Source: CAVSRC01 sp963750065 (GTDB lineage: Bacteria; Pseudomonadota; Alphaproteobacteria; Rhizobiales; Kaistiaceae). Taken from it: a stretch of DNA of 64,000 bases. The stretch spans positions 62,001 through 126,000 of the forward strand of contig CAVVPK010000029.1 in NCBI GenBank assembly GCA_963750065.1. Direction: 5' to 3'. Below the pieces are notes generated by a model. It saw only the letters and a program-made list of their open reading frames with translations. It had not been told where the DNA came from and did not search any database. Below are positions 26,821-35,292 of this stretch, piece by piece (within the stretch, counting starts at the first letter, position 1; each line of letters starts with the position of its first letter). The translations under genes and the position numbers were made by a program.

Positions 26821-28358
26821 CGACACGCGACGCCCTCATCGCCCGCGGAATTCCGGTCGCCGGCCATCGGCCGTGGCCGCGGGTTGCGGTCGACGCCGAC
26901 GGCTGGCGCGATGCCATCGAGGCGCTGGCAACGGGCGAGCTGACGCTGGTCAGCGAGTGGGGCGAGACCGACGCGGTGCACATGGCGGTCGCTGACGAGG
27001 GCGGCGTGGCGATATTCAGCCTGGCTGCACCCGACGGGCATTTTCCGAGCGTCGGCGCCGCTCACCCGCCCGCCATCCGTCTGGAGCGGGCCATGGCCGA
27101 CCTGTTCGGCCTCACGCCTGATGGCCTTCACGACACGCGCCCATGGCTGGACCACGGCCGCTGGGATGTTGCGCACCCGCTTGCTGCCTCTCCCCCTGTT
27201 GAAAAGGGAGGGCAAGGCGGAGTGTCGGCGAGAGGGGGCGTGTCGCCGGCAACGCCCTACGCCTTTCTGCCGGTCGAGGGCGAGAGCCTGCACCAGATTC
27301 CGGTCGGACCGGTGCATGCCGGCATCATCGAGCCCGGGCACTTCCGATTCACCGCCAGCGGCGAAACCATCGTCCGCCTGGAAGAACGGCTTGGCTATGT
27401 CCACAAGGGCATCGATGGGCTGATGCAAGGCGCCGATATCGCCGACGCGGCCAAGATCGCCGGCCGTACCTCGGGCGATTCGACCGTTGCCTATGCCTAT
27501 GCCTTTGCCCGCGCGGTGGAGGCGGCGCTCGGCGTGGAGCCGCCGCCGCGCGCCGTCTGGCTGCGCGCGTTGATGGCCGAACTGGAGCGGCTGGCCAACC
27601 ATCTCGGCGATATTGGCGCCATCTGTAACGATGCCGCTTTCGCCCTGATGCTCGCCCATTGTGCCGTGCTGCGCGAGCGCGTGCTGCGCTTCTCCGCACT
27701 CGCCTTCGGCCACCGGCTGATGATGGACAGGATCGTGCCGGGCGGTGTCGCCGCCGATTTTGCCGACACAGCGACACCCGCATTGGCGGCATTGCTTGCC
27801 GATATGTGGGAGACGTTCCCGCGCCTGGTCAATCTTTACGACAATACGGCGTCGCTGCAGGAGCGCACTGTCGGCACCGGCATTCTGACGGCGGACCTCG
27901 CGCGGCGGTTCGCCGTGGGTGGCCCCATCGGACGCGCTTCCGGCCGTACATTCGATACGCGCCGCGCCCTGCCTTATCCGCCCTATGACAGCCTCAAATT
28001 CAGGGTGTCGGTACGCGAAGACGGCGACGTCAATGCGCGCGTCTGGCTGCGCATCCGCGAGGTCGAGCAGAGCCTCTTGCTGCTCGAGCGAATTGCCGCC
28101 GGCCTGCCACCGGGCGCCCTCGCCGTCGATCTGCCGCATCGTGCGGGCGAAGGCTCAAGCCTCGTCGAAGGCTTCCGCGGCGACATTTTCATTTGGGTGC
28201 GGCTTGCCGCCGACGGGCGCGTCGAGCGCTGTCACCTGCGCGACCCGTCATGGTTCCAGTGGCCGCTGCTCGAAGCCGCGATCGAGGGCAACATCGTCGC
28301 CGACTTCCCGCTCTGCAACAAATCGTTCAACTGCTCCTATTCCGGACACGACCTCTAG
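26817..28358 (+). CDS. hyfG: Hydrogenase-4 large subunit-like protein lacking the canonical nickel-ligand cysteines
   Basis: 513 residues. Residues 1-115 correspond to the NuoC-like domain (LERAMADLFGLTPDGLHDTR) and 155-513 to the NuoD/HycE-like large subunit. Active hydrogenases need RxCGxC near the front and DPCxxC near the end. Here the first site reads AGRTSGDSTVAYAYAFARA: both Cys are Ser (about 219 and 222). The C-terminus reads DFPLCNKSFNCSYSGHDL, with Cys but not the DPCxxC pattern. The protein therefore probably has no NiFe centre and fits energy-converting hydrogenase-related (Ehr) complexes. Residues about 122-146 (SPPVEKGGQGGVSARGGVS) look like an in-frame repeat insertion. It overlaps hyfF by ATGA and precedes hyfI by 6 bases. 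Confidence 0.92.
   Translation: MTTRDALIARGIPVAGHRPWPRVAVDADGWRDAIEALATGELTLVSEWGETDAVHMAVADEGGVAIFSLAAPDGHFPSVGAAHPPAIRLERAMADLFGLTPDGLHDTRPWLDHGRWDVAHPLAASPPVEKGGQGGVSARGGVSPATPYAFLPVEGESLHQIPVGPVHAGIIEPGHFRFTASGETIVRLEERLGYVHKGIDGLMQGADIADAAKIAGRTSGDSTVAYAYAFARAVEAALGVEPPPRAVWLRALMAELERLANHLGDIGAICNDAAFALMLAHCAVLRERVLRFSALAFGHRLMMDRIVPGGVAADFADTATPALAALLADMWETFPRLVNLYDNTASLQERTVGTGILTADLARRFAVGGPIGRASGRTFDTRRALPYPPYDSLKFRVSVREDGDVNARVWLRIREVEQSLLLLERIAAGLPPGALAVDLPHRAGEGSSLVEGFRGDIFIWVRLAADGRVERCHLRDPSWFQWPLLEAAIEGNIVADFPLCNKSFNCSYSGHDL
27181..27245 (+). repeat. Putative palindromic repeat inserted in frame within hyfG
   Basis: A run of pyrimidine and purine tracts (CTCTCCCCCTG near 27188-27198, AAAAGGGAGGG near 27202-27212, GAGAGGGGGCG near 27230-27240) forms CTCCC/GGGAG and CCCCCT/AGGGGG pairings. 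Its translation is low-complexity and bears no relation to NuoC or NuoD, and it sits exactly at the linker between those domains. Dispersed elements rich in CTCTCCCC and GGGGAGAG are common in Rhizobiales genomes. No second copy is seen in this window. Confidence 0.5.
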
Positions 28359-28364
28359 CCCGCC

Positions 28365-28880
28365 ATGCGCAAGCTCCTCTTCCAGGGCCTGATCCACGCC
28401 CCCCTCACCGAGCCGCCGCCGGGTATGGACGAGGACGTGGCGAAGCTTGCGCGCGAACTCGATCTCGCCGCACGGCGCCGTCTTGGCCGCAGTCTCGCGA
28501 TCCGCCAGGTCGACGCCGGCTCATGCAACGGCTGCGAGCTCGAGATCCACGCCCTCAACAATGCCTTCTACGATCTCGAACGCTTCGGGCTCTCTTTCGT
28601 CGCCTCGCCGCGCCATGCCGATGTGCTTCTGGTGACGGGCCCAGTGACCAGGAACATGCACGAGGCGCTTCGGCGAACCTACGCCGCCACGCCCGATCCC
28701 AAATGGGTCGTCGCTGTCGGCGATTGCGCCCACGACGGCGGCTGTTTTGCCGGCAGCTACGCCGTCAGCGGAGGAGTCTCGGCCGTCGTCCCCGTCGATC
28801 TCCACATCGCCGGCTGCCCGCCGGCACCAAGAGAGATCCTTTCGGGCCTCCTGGCCCTCCTGCGGCGTGCAGCCCGGTAG
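28365..28880 (+). CDS. hyfI: Hydrogenase-4 small subunit-like protein (NuoB-like, [4Fe-4S])
   Basis: 171 residues. Electron-transfer subunit of the peripheral arm. The four ligands of the proximal N2-type [4Fe-4S] cluster are in place: Cys54 and Cys57 in AGSCNGCELE, Cys121 in GDCAHDGGCF and Cys151 in AGCPPAP. The intact cluster site contrasts with the altered large-subunit site, so the complex probably still transfers electrons but not through a NiFe centre. No HyfA/HyfH ferredoxin-like subunit gene is present next to it. Confidence 0.93.
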   Translation: MRKLLFQGLIHAPLTEPPPGMDEDVAKLARELDLAARRRLGRSLAIRQVDAGSCNGCELEIHALNNAFYDLERFGLSFVASPRHADVLLVTGPVTRNMHEALRRTYAATPDPKWVVAVGDCAHDGGCFAGSYAVSGGVSAVVPVDLHIAGCPPAPREILSGLLALLRRAAR

Positions 28881-28905
28881 CCCGCTGTCCTGACTACAGA
28901 AGGCT

Positions 28906-29958
28906 CTAGGATCGACCGGCGGCGGGTCCGCGGATCGATCCGCGCTTGATCACCGGCATGGGGACGAGGTGTTCGCACCCGACCTGGCCGGCCAGCACCA
29001 GTTCGACCGAGAGCACGCCCATCTGCTCGTGCGGCAATGCAATCGTGGTCAGTCCCGGTCGCAGGTAGGCGGCCAACTCGTCATTGTCGAAAGAGACGAT
29101 CGATATGTCGTCGGGGACCTTGAGCCCGGCATCGGTGAGGGCCTGATAGACGCCGAACGCCAGGCGATCGTTCATGCTGATAATGGCGCGAATCGGGTCG
29201 CGCCGTTTCAACAGCCTCCTGGTCAGCCGGTATCCTTCCTCGGGCTCCCAGTTCCAGCACGATTCTTCGGCGGCGAAGGTCAGCTTGTTCCGCCGCATTT
29301 CGGAGCGGATTCCCTTGACGCGGCGCGAGATCGTCTGCGAGCGGAAGAGGCCCTTCTCGGCACGGTTGCTCTGTCCGAGGAGGGCGATGCCGGAATCGAT
29401 ACCGGCCTCGCACAGGAGTCGAACCGCAGACCGCCCGCCTTCCAGTTCGTCGGGCAGGACCGATCCGGGAAACCGTGGATTGCTGGCGTTCAGCATCACC
29501 ACCGGCGTGGAAAAGGTCACGTCCGGGACAAAGACCTCGCGGGCCCGCATCGAGGCGAAGATGATGCCGTCGACCTGGCGGTCGAGGGCGGCCGCGATCG
29601 CGTCGGATTCGCGCGCCGGTTCACCCCCCGTTTCCAGGACGAGCATGACATAGTCGGCGCGCTCGGCGGCCTGCAGCGCGCCACGGATGAGGCCGGTGGC
29701 AAAACGCGTCGTCGCCACGACATCCGATATGAATGCGATCGATTGCGTGCGGTCGGTGCGCAGGCTGCGCGCCGCCACATTGGGGCGATAGCCGAGCTTT
29801 GCCGCCGCCGCCATCACCTTGGCGTGGGCATCGGCCGACAACCGTGTATCCGGACGCCCGGTCAGGATCATGGAAGCGGCCGTCGGCGAGAGGCCCGCCG
29901 CCCTGGCGACATCAGCCAGCGTGACGCGCCGCTTGCCGGTCTTCGAAGATTGCTTCAA
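28906..29958 (-). CDS. LacI family transcriptional regulator
   Basis: 350 residues. HTH at about 12-35 (VTLADVARAAGLSPTAASMI) with hinge LGYRPNVAARSLR, then a periplasmic-binding-protein-like effector domain (SIAFISDVVATTRF ... ISMNDRLAFGVYQALTDAGL ... SIVSFDNDELAAYLRPGLTT). It reads toward the convergent end of hyfI and away from the serine hydrolase that precedes it. The nearby paired palindrome (31620-31635 and 32992-33007) is a candidate operator for it, linking it to the serine hydrolases and sugar importer. This is inference from proximity. Confidence 0.93.
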   Translation of the reverse strand: MKQSSKTGKRRVTLADVARAAGLSPTAASMILTGRPDTRLSADAHAKVMAAAAKLGYRPNVAARSLRTDRTQSIAFISDVVATTRFATGLIRGALQAAERADYVMLVLETGGEPARESDAIAAALDRQVDGIIFASMRAREVFVPDVTFSTPVVMLNASNPRFPGSVLPDELEGGRSAVRLLCEAGIDSGIALLGQSNRAEKGLFRSQTISRRVKGIRSEMRRNKLTFAAEESCWNWEPEEGYRLTRRLLKRRDPIRAIISMNDRLAFGVYQALTDAGLKVPDDISIVSFDNDELAAYLRPGLTTIALPHEQMGVLSVELVLAGQVGCEHLVPMPVIKRGSIRGPAAGRS

Positions 29959-30033
29959 TGGCTAGGTCCCTTGGCAATCCAGGCATTTCATACCCATCCC
30001 GGCCGTGCTCGCCAAGCGCGCGGGCGTCTCCGA

Positions 30034-30079
30034 CCGCCGGCGTCCTCCGGCGGCAGGCGTTTCACGGAAAACGCCTGCC
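30034..30079 (-). terminator. Paired strong hairpins at the end of the serine hydrolase gene
   Basis: GGCAGGCGTTT (30052-30062) pairs perfectly with AAACGCCTGCC (30069-30079) across the stop codon of the hydrolase. CCGCCGG (30034-30040) pairs with CCGGCGG (30047-30053) just beyond. The arms are long, but no U-tract follows. The position between the hydrolase and the LacI gene fits a transcript end or an mRNA-stabilising structure. Confidence 0.5.
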
Positions 30080-31474
30080 AATGACCATGCGGCCTTCGAG
30101 ACCCGGATTGGCCGGGGCCTTGAGCGTCAGCTCAACAGGATCGAGGCCGAAGACGAAACTCATGCGGAAGCCGCCCTCGGTAAAGACCAGCTCGATGGTC
30201 AGGCGATCGGGCGCTTCCCATCGGGCCAGACCTTTGTAGGGCTCCGGATAGCCCGTCGAAACAGGGCTTGTCCCGCCCGACCATGTGTTGATGCCGACGG
30301 GCAGGCGATAGGTCGCATTGCGGTCGGCCAGGGCAATGCTGATCGCATCGTCTGCGAGGACCACTGCGGCCGAGACGATCGGCACCTCGCCGCCGTAGAA
30401 GCGCGTCGGCAACGGAAACGGTTCGGTGAGAACGAACGTCACGCCGTCAAGCTCCTGCGCGCGCGGCGAGCCGTCCGCGCCGGTGGGTGCGGACGGGAAC
30501 GCCGGCATCGCATCGTCTGCCGCGGCGTCGGCCGTCGGCTCCAGCGCCGGCAGCAATGTCTCCCACGCAAGGTCGAGAATGCGCTGGGTCGTCAAGGTGC
30601 CGGCTGTGGTGACGACCAGCGCGTCATGCCGGGGAAGTACCAGGCAGAACTGCCCGAGCAGGCCGTCGGCGCGGTAGCCTTCCTGGCGGTTCTGCCAGAA
30701 CTGATAGCCGTAGCCGGCGGTCCAGTCGGGCGCGCCGGCATTGCCCCACGATTCGACACGTTTGCTGGTGGCTTCGTTGACCCAGGCCCCGGGCAGGATG
30801 CGGCACCCTTGCCATATGCCGCCTTGCAGGTAGAGCTGGCCGAATCGGGCTAGCTCGCGCGTGGTCAGATGCATGCCCCAGCCGCCATTGTTGACGCCTT
30901 CCTCGCTGGCGAGCCAGGGGCGGACGGCGATTCCCAGGGGCTCGAACAGACGCGGGCGCAGATAGTCGGCGAGCGTTTCGCCGGTCAGCTGCTGCACGAT
31001 CGCGGCCAGCACGTAGGAGCAGAAACTGGAGTATTCGAAACGGCTTCCGGGCGGTAGTACGAGCGTCTCGGCAAGAAACGCGACAACCGACGGCGACGTC
31101 CGCGGACCCGGAGGAGGGGAATGCTCCGCCGACATCGTCAGCAGGTGCTTGACGCGCAGCTCGGCCAGATGCCGGTCGATTGGATGCGGCGCGAGGTCCG
31201 GGAAGATGTCGACCACCCGATCCTCGACCGTCAGGAGACCGTCGGCGATGGCCAGACCAATGGCGCTCGCAACGAAGCTTTTGGTGACGGAATACATGCG
31301 ATGCGGCGTGTCGGCATCGAACGGCGCCCGGTAGGCCTCGGCAACCACCGACCCGCGGTGCAGAAGCAGGAGCGAATGCAAATCGAGGTGTTCAGCCTCA
31401 ACTGCCGCGATGAAATCCGCGGCGGCCTCGTGCGGCGACCGGAGACTTGCACTGTCCGTCATCAGCTCTTCCAT
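30062..31474 (-). CDS. Serine hydrolase of the beta-lactamase/DD-peptidase fold with an extra C-terminal domain
   Basis: 470 residues. Residues about 20-330 are a class C beta-lactamase-like domain. The nucleophile Ser and Lys are in YSVTKSFVASA (SxxK), the Tyr-x-Ser/Asn-type motif in FEYSSFCSY, and FLAETLVLPPGSR and LARFGQLYLQGG are family landmarks. A further 120 or so residues form a beta-rich C-terminal domain. There is no signal peptide, so it is likely cytoplasmic, in line with esterase/6-aminohexanoate-dimer-hydrolase-like members. Context (divergent from a second hydrolase and next to a sugar importer, with the palindrome between) suggests it deacylates or hydrolyses an imported compound. 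Substrate unknown. Confidence 0.88.
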   Translation of the reverse strand: MEELMTDSASLRSPHEAAADFIAAVEAEHLDLHSLLLLHRGSVVAEAYRAPFDADTPHRMYSVTKSFVASAIGLAIADGLLTVEDRVVDIFPDLAPHPIDRHLAELRVKHLLTMSAEHSPPPGPRTSPSVVAFLAETLVLPPGSRFEYSSFCSYVLAAIVQQLTGETLADYLRPRLFEPLGIAVRPWLASEEGVNNGGWGMHLTTRELARFGQLYLQGGIWQGCRILPGAWVNEATSKRVESWGNAGAPDWTAGYGYQFWQNRQEGYRADGLLGQFCLVLPRHDALVVTTAGTLTTQRILDLAWETLLPALEPTADAAADDAMPAFPSAPTGADGSPRAQELDGVTFVLTEPFPLPTRFYGGEVPIVSAAVVLADDAISIALADRNATYRLPVGINTWSGGTSPVSTGYPEPYKGLARWEAPDRLTIELVFTEGGFRMSFVFGLDPVELTLKAPANPGLEGRMVIGRRFP

Positions 31475-31619
31475 CGATGATCCTCATGTGGCAAAGGCGG
31501 CGATGGGCGTGTCGGTGCCGCCGGCCGGCCACACGATGATCTCCGTGCCCATGATCAGCATCATATGAAGCGGAGAGTCCCATCGATGCGCCGCAAACCG
31601 AAGATTGACAATCGCACGA

Positions 31620-31635
31620 GCTAAATGCATTTAGC
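31620..31635 (+). promoter_or_regulatory. Operator-like 16-bp palindrome, copy 1
   Basis: GCTAAATGCATTTAGC is a perfect palindrome lying between the two divergent serine hydrolase genes. The identical 16 bases occur again at 32992-33007 ahead of the sugar-binding protein gene. Perfect symmetry, duplication and promoter positions argue for a regulator binding site, most simply that of the LacI protein at 28906-29958. AT-flanked central TGCA is unlike the CG centre of most LacI sites. Confidence 0.7.
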
Positions 31636-31772
31636 AAGCCTCGCCTTGGGGGCGGGTGCGCGAGGTCCTGGTTGCATGACCGCGCGCCGCCGGCCGATCG
31701 GCAGCCCGGCTCCCATGCTTGTGCGCATACCGCGAGCGTCGCAAAGATGGCCGTCGCAGCAGAGGCTCGACC

Positions 31773-32934
31773 ATGGATGCTTTGATTTCAGGGGACGTCA
31801 ACGAAGGGTTCGGGAGCGTTGCGGAAGCATTCTCCGCGGTGCTGGCCGGCAACCACGACATGGGCGCTGCGCTTTGCGTCTATCTCGACGGCCAGCCGGT
31901 CGTCGACCTGTGGGGTGGCACGGCGGACGCGCGCGTGCACGCGCCGTGGACGCGGCAGACGGTGAATGTCCTGTTCTCCTGCACCAAGGGCCTCATGTCG
32001 CTTCTGGTCGCGCAACTGGTTGCGGAGGGGCGGCTCGACTACGACGCCCCGGTTTCGCGCTACTGGCCAGCATTCGGGCAGGCTGGCAAGGCAGAGACCA
32101 AAGTCCGGCATCTTCTCAGCCATCAGGCGGGCCTGCCCGCGCTGCGCGCCCGGATGACGACCGAGGACATCCTCGATTGGCAGACGATGATCCGCGTCCT
32201 GGAGGAGCAGGAGCCGCTGTGGCCGCCCGGTCAGGGCCATGCGTATCACGCGTTGACCCATGGCTGGCTGGTCGGCGAGGTGATCCGGCGGGTGAGCGGA
32301 AAATCGCCGGGCCGACAATTTGCAGATGCCGTCGCCGGCCCGCTCGACGCCGATGCGTGGATCGGGCTTCCGCCGGAGCGCGAATGCGCGGGTCTCGTAT
32401 CTCACCGTCGGTGAGGGCCTGGCGCGGCAGGTTGCGGCAGAAGGCGAAGAGACCTGGGGCATGCTGGCGACAACGTTGGGCGACGCGCTGCCTGCCGCGC
32501 TCGCCGGTCCCGACGACGGCTTCAACGATTCGCGCCTCTGGCAAGCGGAGATACCCGGCGCCGGAGGAATCGCCGACGCGCGCTCGCTCGCCAGAATCTG
32601 GTCCGCGACGGTCTGCCAGACTGCGGGCGTCAGACTGCTGGACGAGCAGACGGTCATCCGCGCGACCCAGCCTGAGAGCGAGGGCGAGCCGGTCTTTCCG
32701 GTGCCGCCGCCGTGGTCGCGTTGGGGAATGGGCTTTCAACTCGATTCGCCGGCGCGCCACTATCTCACCGCGCGCGGGTTCGGACACGATGGCGCCGGCG
32801 GACAGGTCGCTTTCGCGGAGCCGGGGCTGAGACTGGGCTTCGCCTTTGTCACCAACCTGATGCAAGGCATCGGCGACAATCGCGCCACATCGATCATCGA
32901 TGCACTGCGTGCCGTAGTCGCTCCCGCACAGTGA
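31773..32934 (+). pseudogene. Serine hydrolase (beta-lactamase family), frameshifted
   Basis: The product is an EstB/class C beta-lactamase-like hydrolase. The first part (MDALISGDVNEGFGSVAEAF ... VLFSCTKGLMSLLVAQLV, SxxK nucleophile motif; AYHALTHGWLVGEVIRR, Tyr motif) reads well to GLPPERE near 32385. The frame then ends at a TGA at 32412. One base over, the protein continues as ARVSYLTVGEGLARQV ... GFGHDGAGGQVAFAEPGLRL (His-x-Gly-type motif near the end) to 32934. A single extra base near 32380-32392 explains this. It is either a recent inactivation or an assembly error. Both halves have normal codon use, which favours a recent event. It faces the related hydrolase at 30062-31474 across the palindrome. 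Confidence 0.82.
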
Positions 32935-32991
32935 GCGCACTGCACGCCACCATATGGCGGTCTACTCCATTGACCGTTTTGGCGCGCTCAT

Positions 32992-33007
32992 GCTAAATGC
33001 ATTTAGC
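32992..33007 (+). promoter_or_regulatory. Operator-like 16-bp palindrome, copy 2
   Basis: Identical to copy 1 (GCTAAATGCATTTAGC). It lies 33 bases before the ATG of the sugar-binding protein gene, 14 bases upstream of the GGAGG ribosome site, a typical repressor position. It ties the importer operon to the serine hydrolases as one regulon. Confidence 0.7.
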
Positions 33008-33039
33008 AGTCACGAATAACAGGGGAGGAAGAGTTGACT

Positions 33040-34335
33040 ATGCGAGCCTATGCAACAGCCGGCCTCTTTGCGATGGCCGTCGCTTCAGTCGCCGGCGGGG
33101 TCGCCGTAGCCGCTCCCAGTTGCGGTACGGACCCAGTCACCCTCAACGCCTATTTCGAAACGGGGTTCCCGCTTGCCGACAAGCTGGCGGAGGAGTTCTC
33201 GCGCCAGTTTCCCAACGTGAAGTTCGACATCAAGGAAGACCTGTTCAAGAACCTGATGGAGAACAGCCCGCGCGTGCTGGCCAGCGACAATGCGCCGGAC
33301 CTGATCCGTCTGCCCTCGATCAGCGACCTGGTTAAGGACGGGCAGCTGAAGAACCTCGACGCCTATGTCACCGCCTTCGGCTGGGACAAATACCCGCCGT
33401 CGGAGCTCTCGCAGAATCGTGTCGCCGATGGCGGCCGGCCGCGTGGCCAAGGCTCTCTCTATGCCATGGGGCTCAACTACTCCATGACCGGCATCTTCTA
33501 TAACAAGACGCTGGCCAAGCAGATCGGCATGACCAAGGTGCCGGAGACGGTGGCCGAACTGGAAGACCTGATGGCCAAGGCAAAGGCCGCGGGAATCCAG
33601 CCGATCGTTCAATGGAACAAGCCCAACGCCGGCCTGGCGTTTCCGCTTCAGAACCTGATGGGTGCCTTCGGTCCTCCGGGCCCAATCAACGACTGGATCT
33701 TCCAGCGCCCCGGGGCGACCATCGACACGCCGTCGAACCTCGAGGCCGCCAAGCATCTGGAGCAGTGGATCAAGGCCGGGTACTTCCCGTCCGATGCCAA
33801 TGCCATCGACTACGCCACCGGGATGAGCCGGTTCATCGGTGGCAAGGCCCTCTTGCTCTTCAATGGCGATTGGGAGTCGGGCAATCTCGACAAGCAGATG
33901 ACCGGCAACGCCGGTTTCTTCCTCATGCCGCCCGCCGAGGCCGGCGGCAAGCACGCCGCCATGTCGGCGCCATTGACCTATGGCATCGGCGCCAAGGCCA
34001 AGCATCCTGACTGCGCCGCCTTCTTCCTCAACTGGGTCAGCAACGACCCTGCTGCCAGGAAGATCAACGTCGAGGTCGGCGGCTCCAATCCCGGCGGCCC
34101 GGTCGATCTGCCCATGCCGGCGGTTGCTCCCGGCAGCGTGACGGCCGAAACGCTGGCGGCCGGAACAGTCATCGGCAAAGACAACGGCGCGATGGACTTC
34201 ATCGCCAACGCCACCGGCGCGATCTTCTCCGATGGCTGGACGCCGGAACTGCAGCGGATGGTAGGCGGTCGCCAGGACGCCGCCGGCATGCTCAAGGCGG
34301 TGCAGGCAGAATACGAGAAGGAACTTTCGCGCTAA
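33040..34335 (+). CDS. Sugar ABC transporter, periplasmic substrate-binding protein (family 1)
   Basis: 431 residues. Signal peptide about 1-26 (FAMAVASVAGGVAVAA) and an SBP_bac_1/8-type fold: LADKLAEEFSRQFPNVKFDI, SDNAPDLIRLPSISDLVKDG, YSMTGIFYNKTLAKQIGM, ALLLFNGDWE. Such proteins feed CUT1-type sugar importers. The alternative start TTG 33034 sits better relative to GGAGG (33024-33028), whereas ATG 33040 is slightly far. Two permease genes follow. No ATPase gene is present in the operon. Confidence 0.92.
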   Translation: MRAYATAGLFAMAVASVAGGVAVAAPSCGTDPVTLNAYFETGFPLADKLAEEFSRQFPNVKFDIKEDLFKNLMENSPRVLASDNAPDLIRLPSISDLVKDGQLKNLDAYVTAFGWDKYPPSELSQNRVADGGRPRGQGSLYAMGLNYSMTGIFYNKTLAKQIGMTKVPETVAELEDLMAKAKAAGIQPIVQWNKPNAGLAFPLQNLMGAFGPPGPINDWIFQRPGATIDTPSNLEAAKHLEQWIKAGYFPSDANAIDYATGMSRFIGGKALLLFNGDWESGNLDKQMTGNAGFFLMPPAEAGGKHAAMSAPLTYGIGAKAKHPDCAAFFLNWVSNDPAARKINVEVGGSNPGGPVDLPMPAVAPGSVTAETLAAGTVIGKDNGAMDFIANATGAIFSDGWTPELQRMVGGRQDAAGMLKAVQAEYEKELSR

Positions 34336-34365
34336 GTTGACGGACGTTCACATCGTCTCGAGTTG

Positions 34366-35292
34366 ATGATCGAGAAGCAGTCGATCGACACGCACATAGG
34401 CCCGCGGCTCTTCGCACCTTCGAGGAGCCGCGGTGCTTTGGTGGCGTGGGCGTTCATCGCCCCCGCCCTGGTCTTCTACGCAGTGTTCGTGCTCTGGCCG
34501 ATCCTGGTGTCGGTCTACTATTCGCTGCTGCATTGGGACGGCATCGGGCCCTCGCAGTTCCGCGGCCTGTCCAACTATTTGACGGTGCTGACCGATTCCG
34601 ATCTGTTGCAGATCATCGGCAACGCCTTCCAGCTCGTCGCCTATTTCACCATCATCCCCGTCGGGATCGGCCTGGCGGTCGCCTCGGCGATCCGCAGCCA
34701 CCTCGGCGGCGCATTCGGTGCGACGGTACGCGCCGTGCTTTTCCTTCCCCAGGTGATCCCGCTGGTCGCGGCCGGCATCGCCTGGAGCTGGGTTCTGGCA
34801 TCGGATGGCGTCATCAACCAGCTGCTGACGGCCGTCGGGCTCGGCGGTGTCGCGCGCGGCTGGCTGGGCGATTTCGATTTCGCGCTGCCGGCCGTCGGCA
34901 TCATCGGCGCCTGGGTGCTGCTCGGCCTGTGTACGATGCTGCTCGTCACCGGGATCACCAAGATCGATCCCAGCCTCTACGAGGCGGCCAAGCTCGACGG
35001 GGCGTCGCCGTGGCAGGAATTCGTCTGGATCACGGTCCCCGGCCTGCGCCAGGAAATCGGCGTCTGCGTGACCGTGACCGTGATTGCCGCGCTCGCCAGC
35101 TTCGACATCGTCTACATCGCAACCGGCGGCGGACCCGGCCTGCAGACGACGGTTCCCGGACTTGAGATCTACCGCCTGGCTTTCGCGCACCGGCAGGTCG
35201 GGCTCGCATCGGCTCTCGCCGTGGTCCTCATGGTGCTGGTGATCGTCTGCATCCTCCCCATCCAGTGGTACATGCGCAGGACGCCGAAATGA
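34366..35292 (+). CDS. Sugar ABC transporter permease (MalF/UgpA-like)
   Basis: 308 residues with six membrane helices of the BPD_transp_1 family. The EAA loop contact to the ATPase is visible as YEAAKLDGASPWQEFVWITV. ATG 34366 follows a tandem TTG. The stop overlaps the next start (ATGA at 35289-35292), so the two permeases are coupled and presumably heterodimerise. Confidence 0.94.
   Translation: MIEKQSIDTHIGPRLFAPSRSRGALVAWAFIAPALVFYAVFVLWPILVSVYYSLLHWDGIGPSQFRGLSNYLTVLTDSDLLQIIGNAFQLVAYFTIIPVGIGLAVASAIRSHLGGAFGATVRAVLFLPQVIPLVAAGIAWSWVLASDGVINQLLTAVGLGGVARGWLGDFDFALPAVGIIGAWVLLGLCTMLLVTGITKIDPSLYEAAKLDGASPWQEFVWITVPGLRQEIGVCVTVTVIAALASFDIVYIATGGGPGLQTTVPGLEIYRLAFAHRQVGLASALAVVLMVLVIVCILPIQWYMRRTPK

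Noticed and set aside
25369..26826. 485-codon open frame on the minus strand
   Set aside because: Antisense to hyfF, which has membrane-segment periodicity and family motifs.
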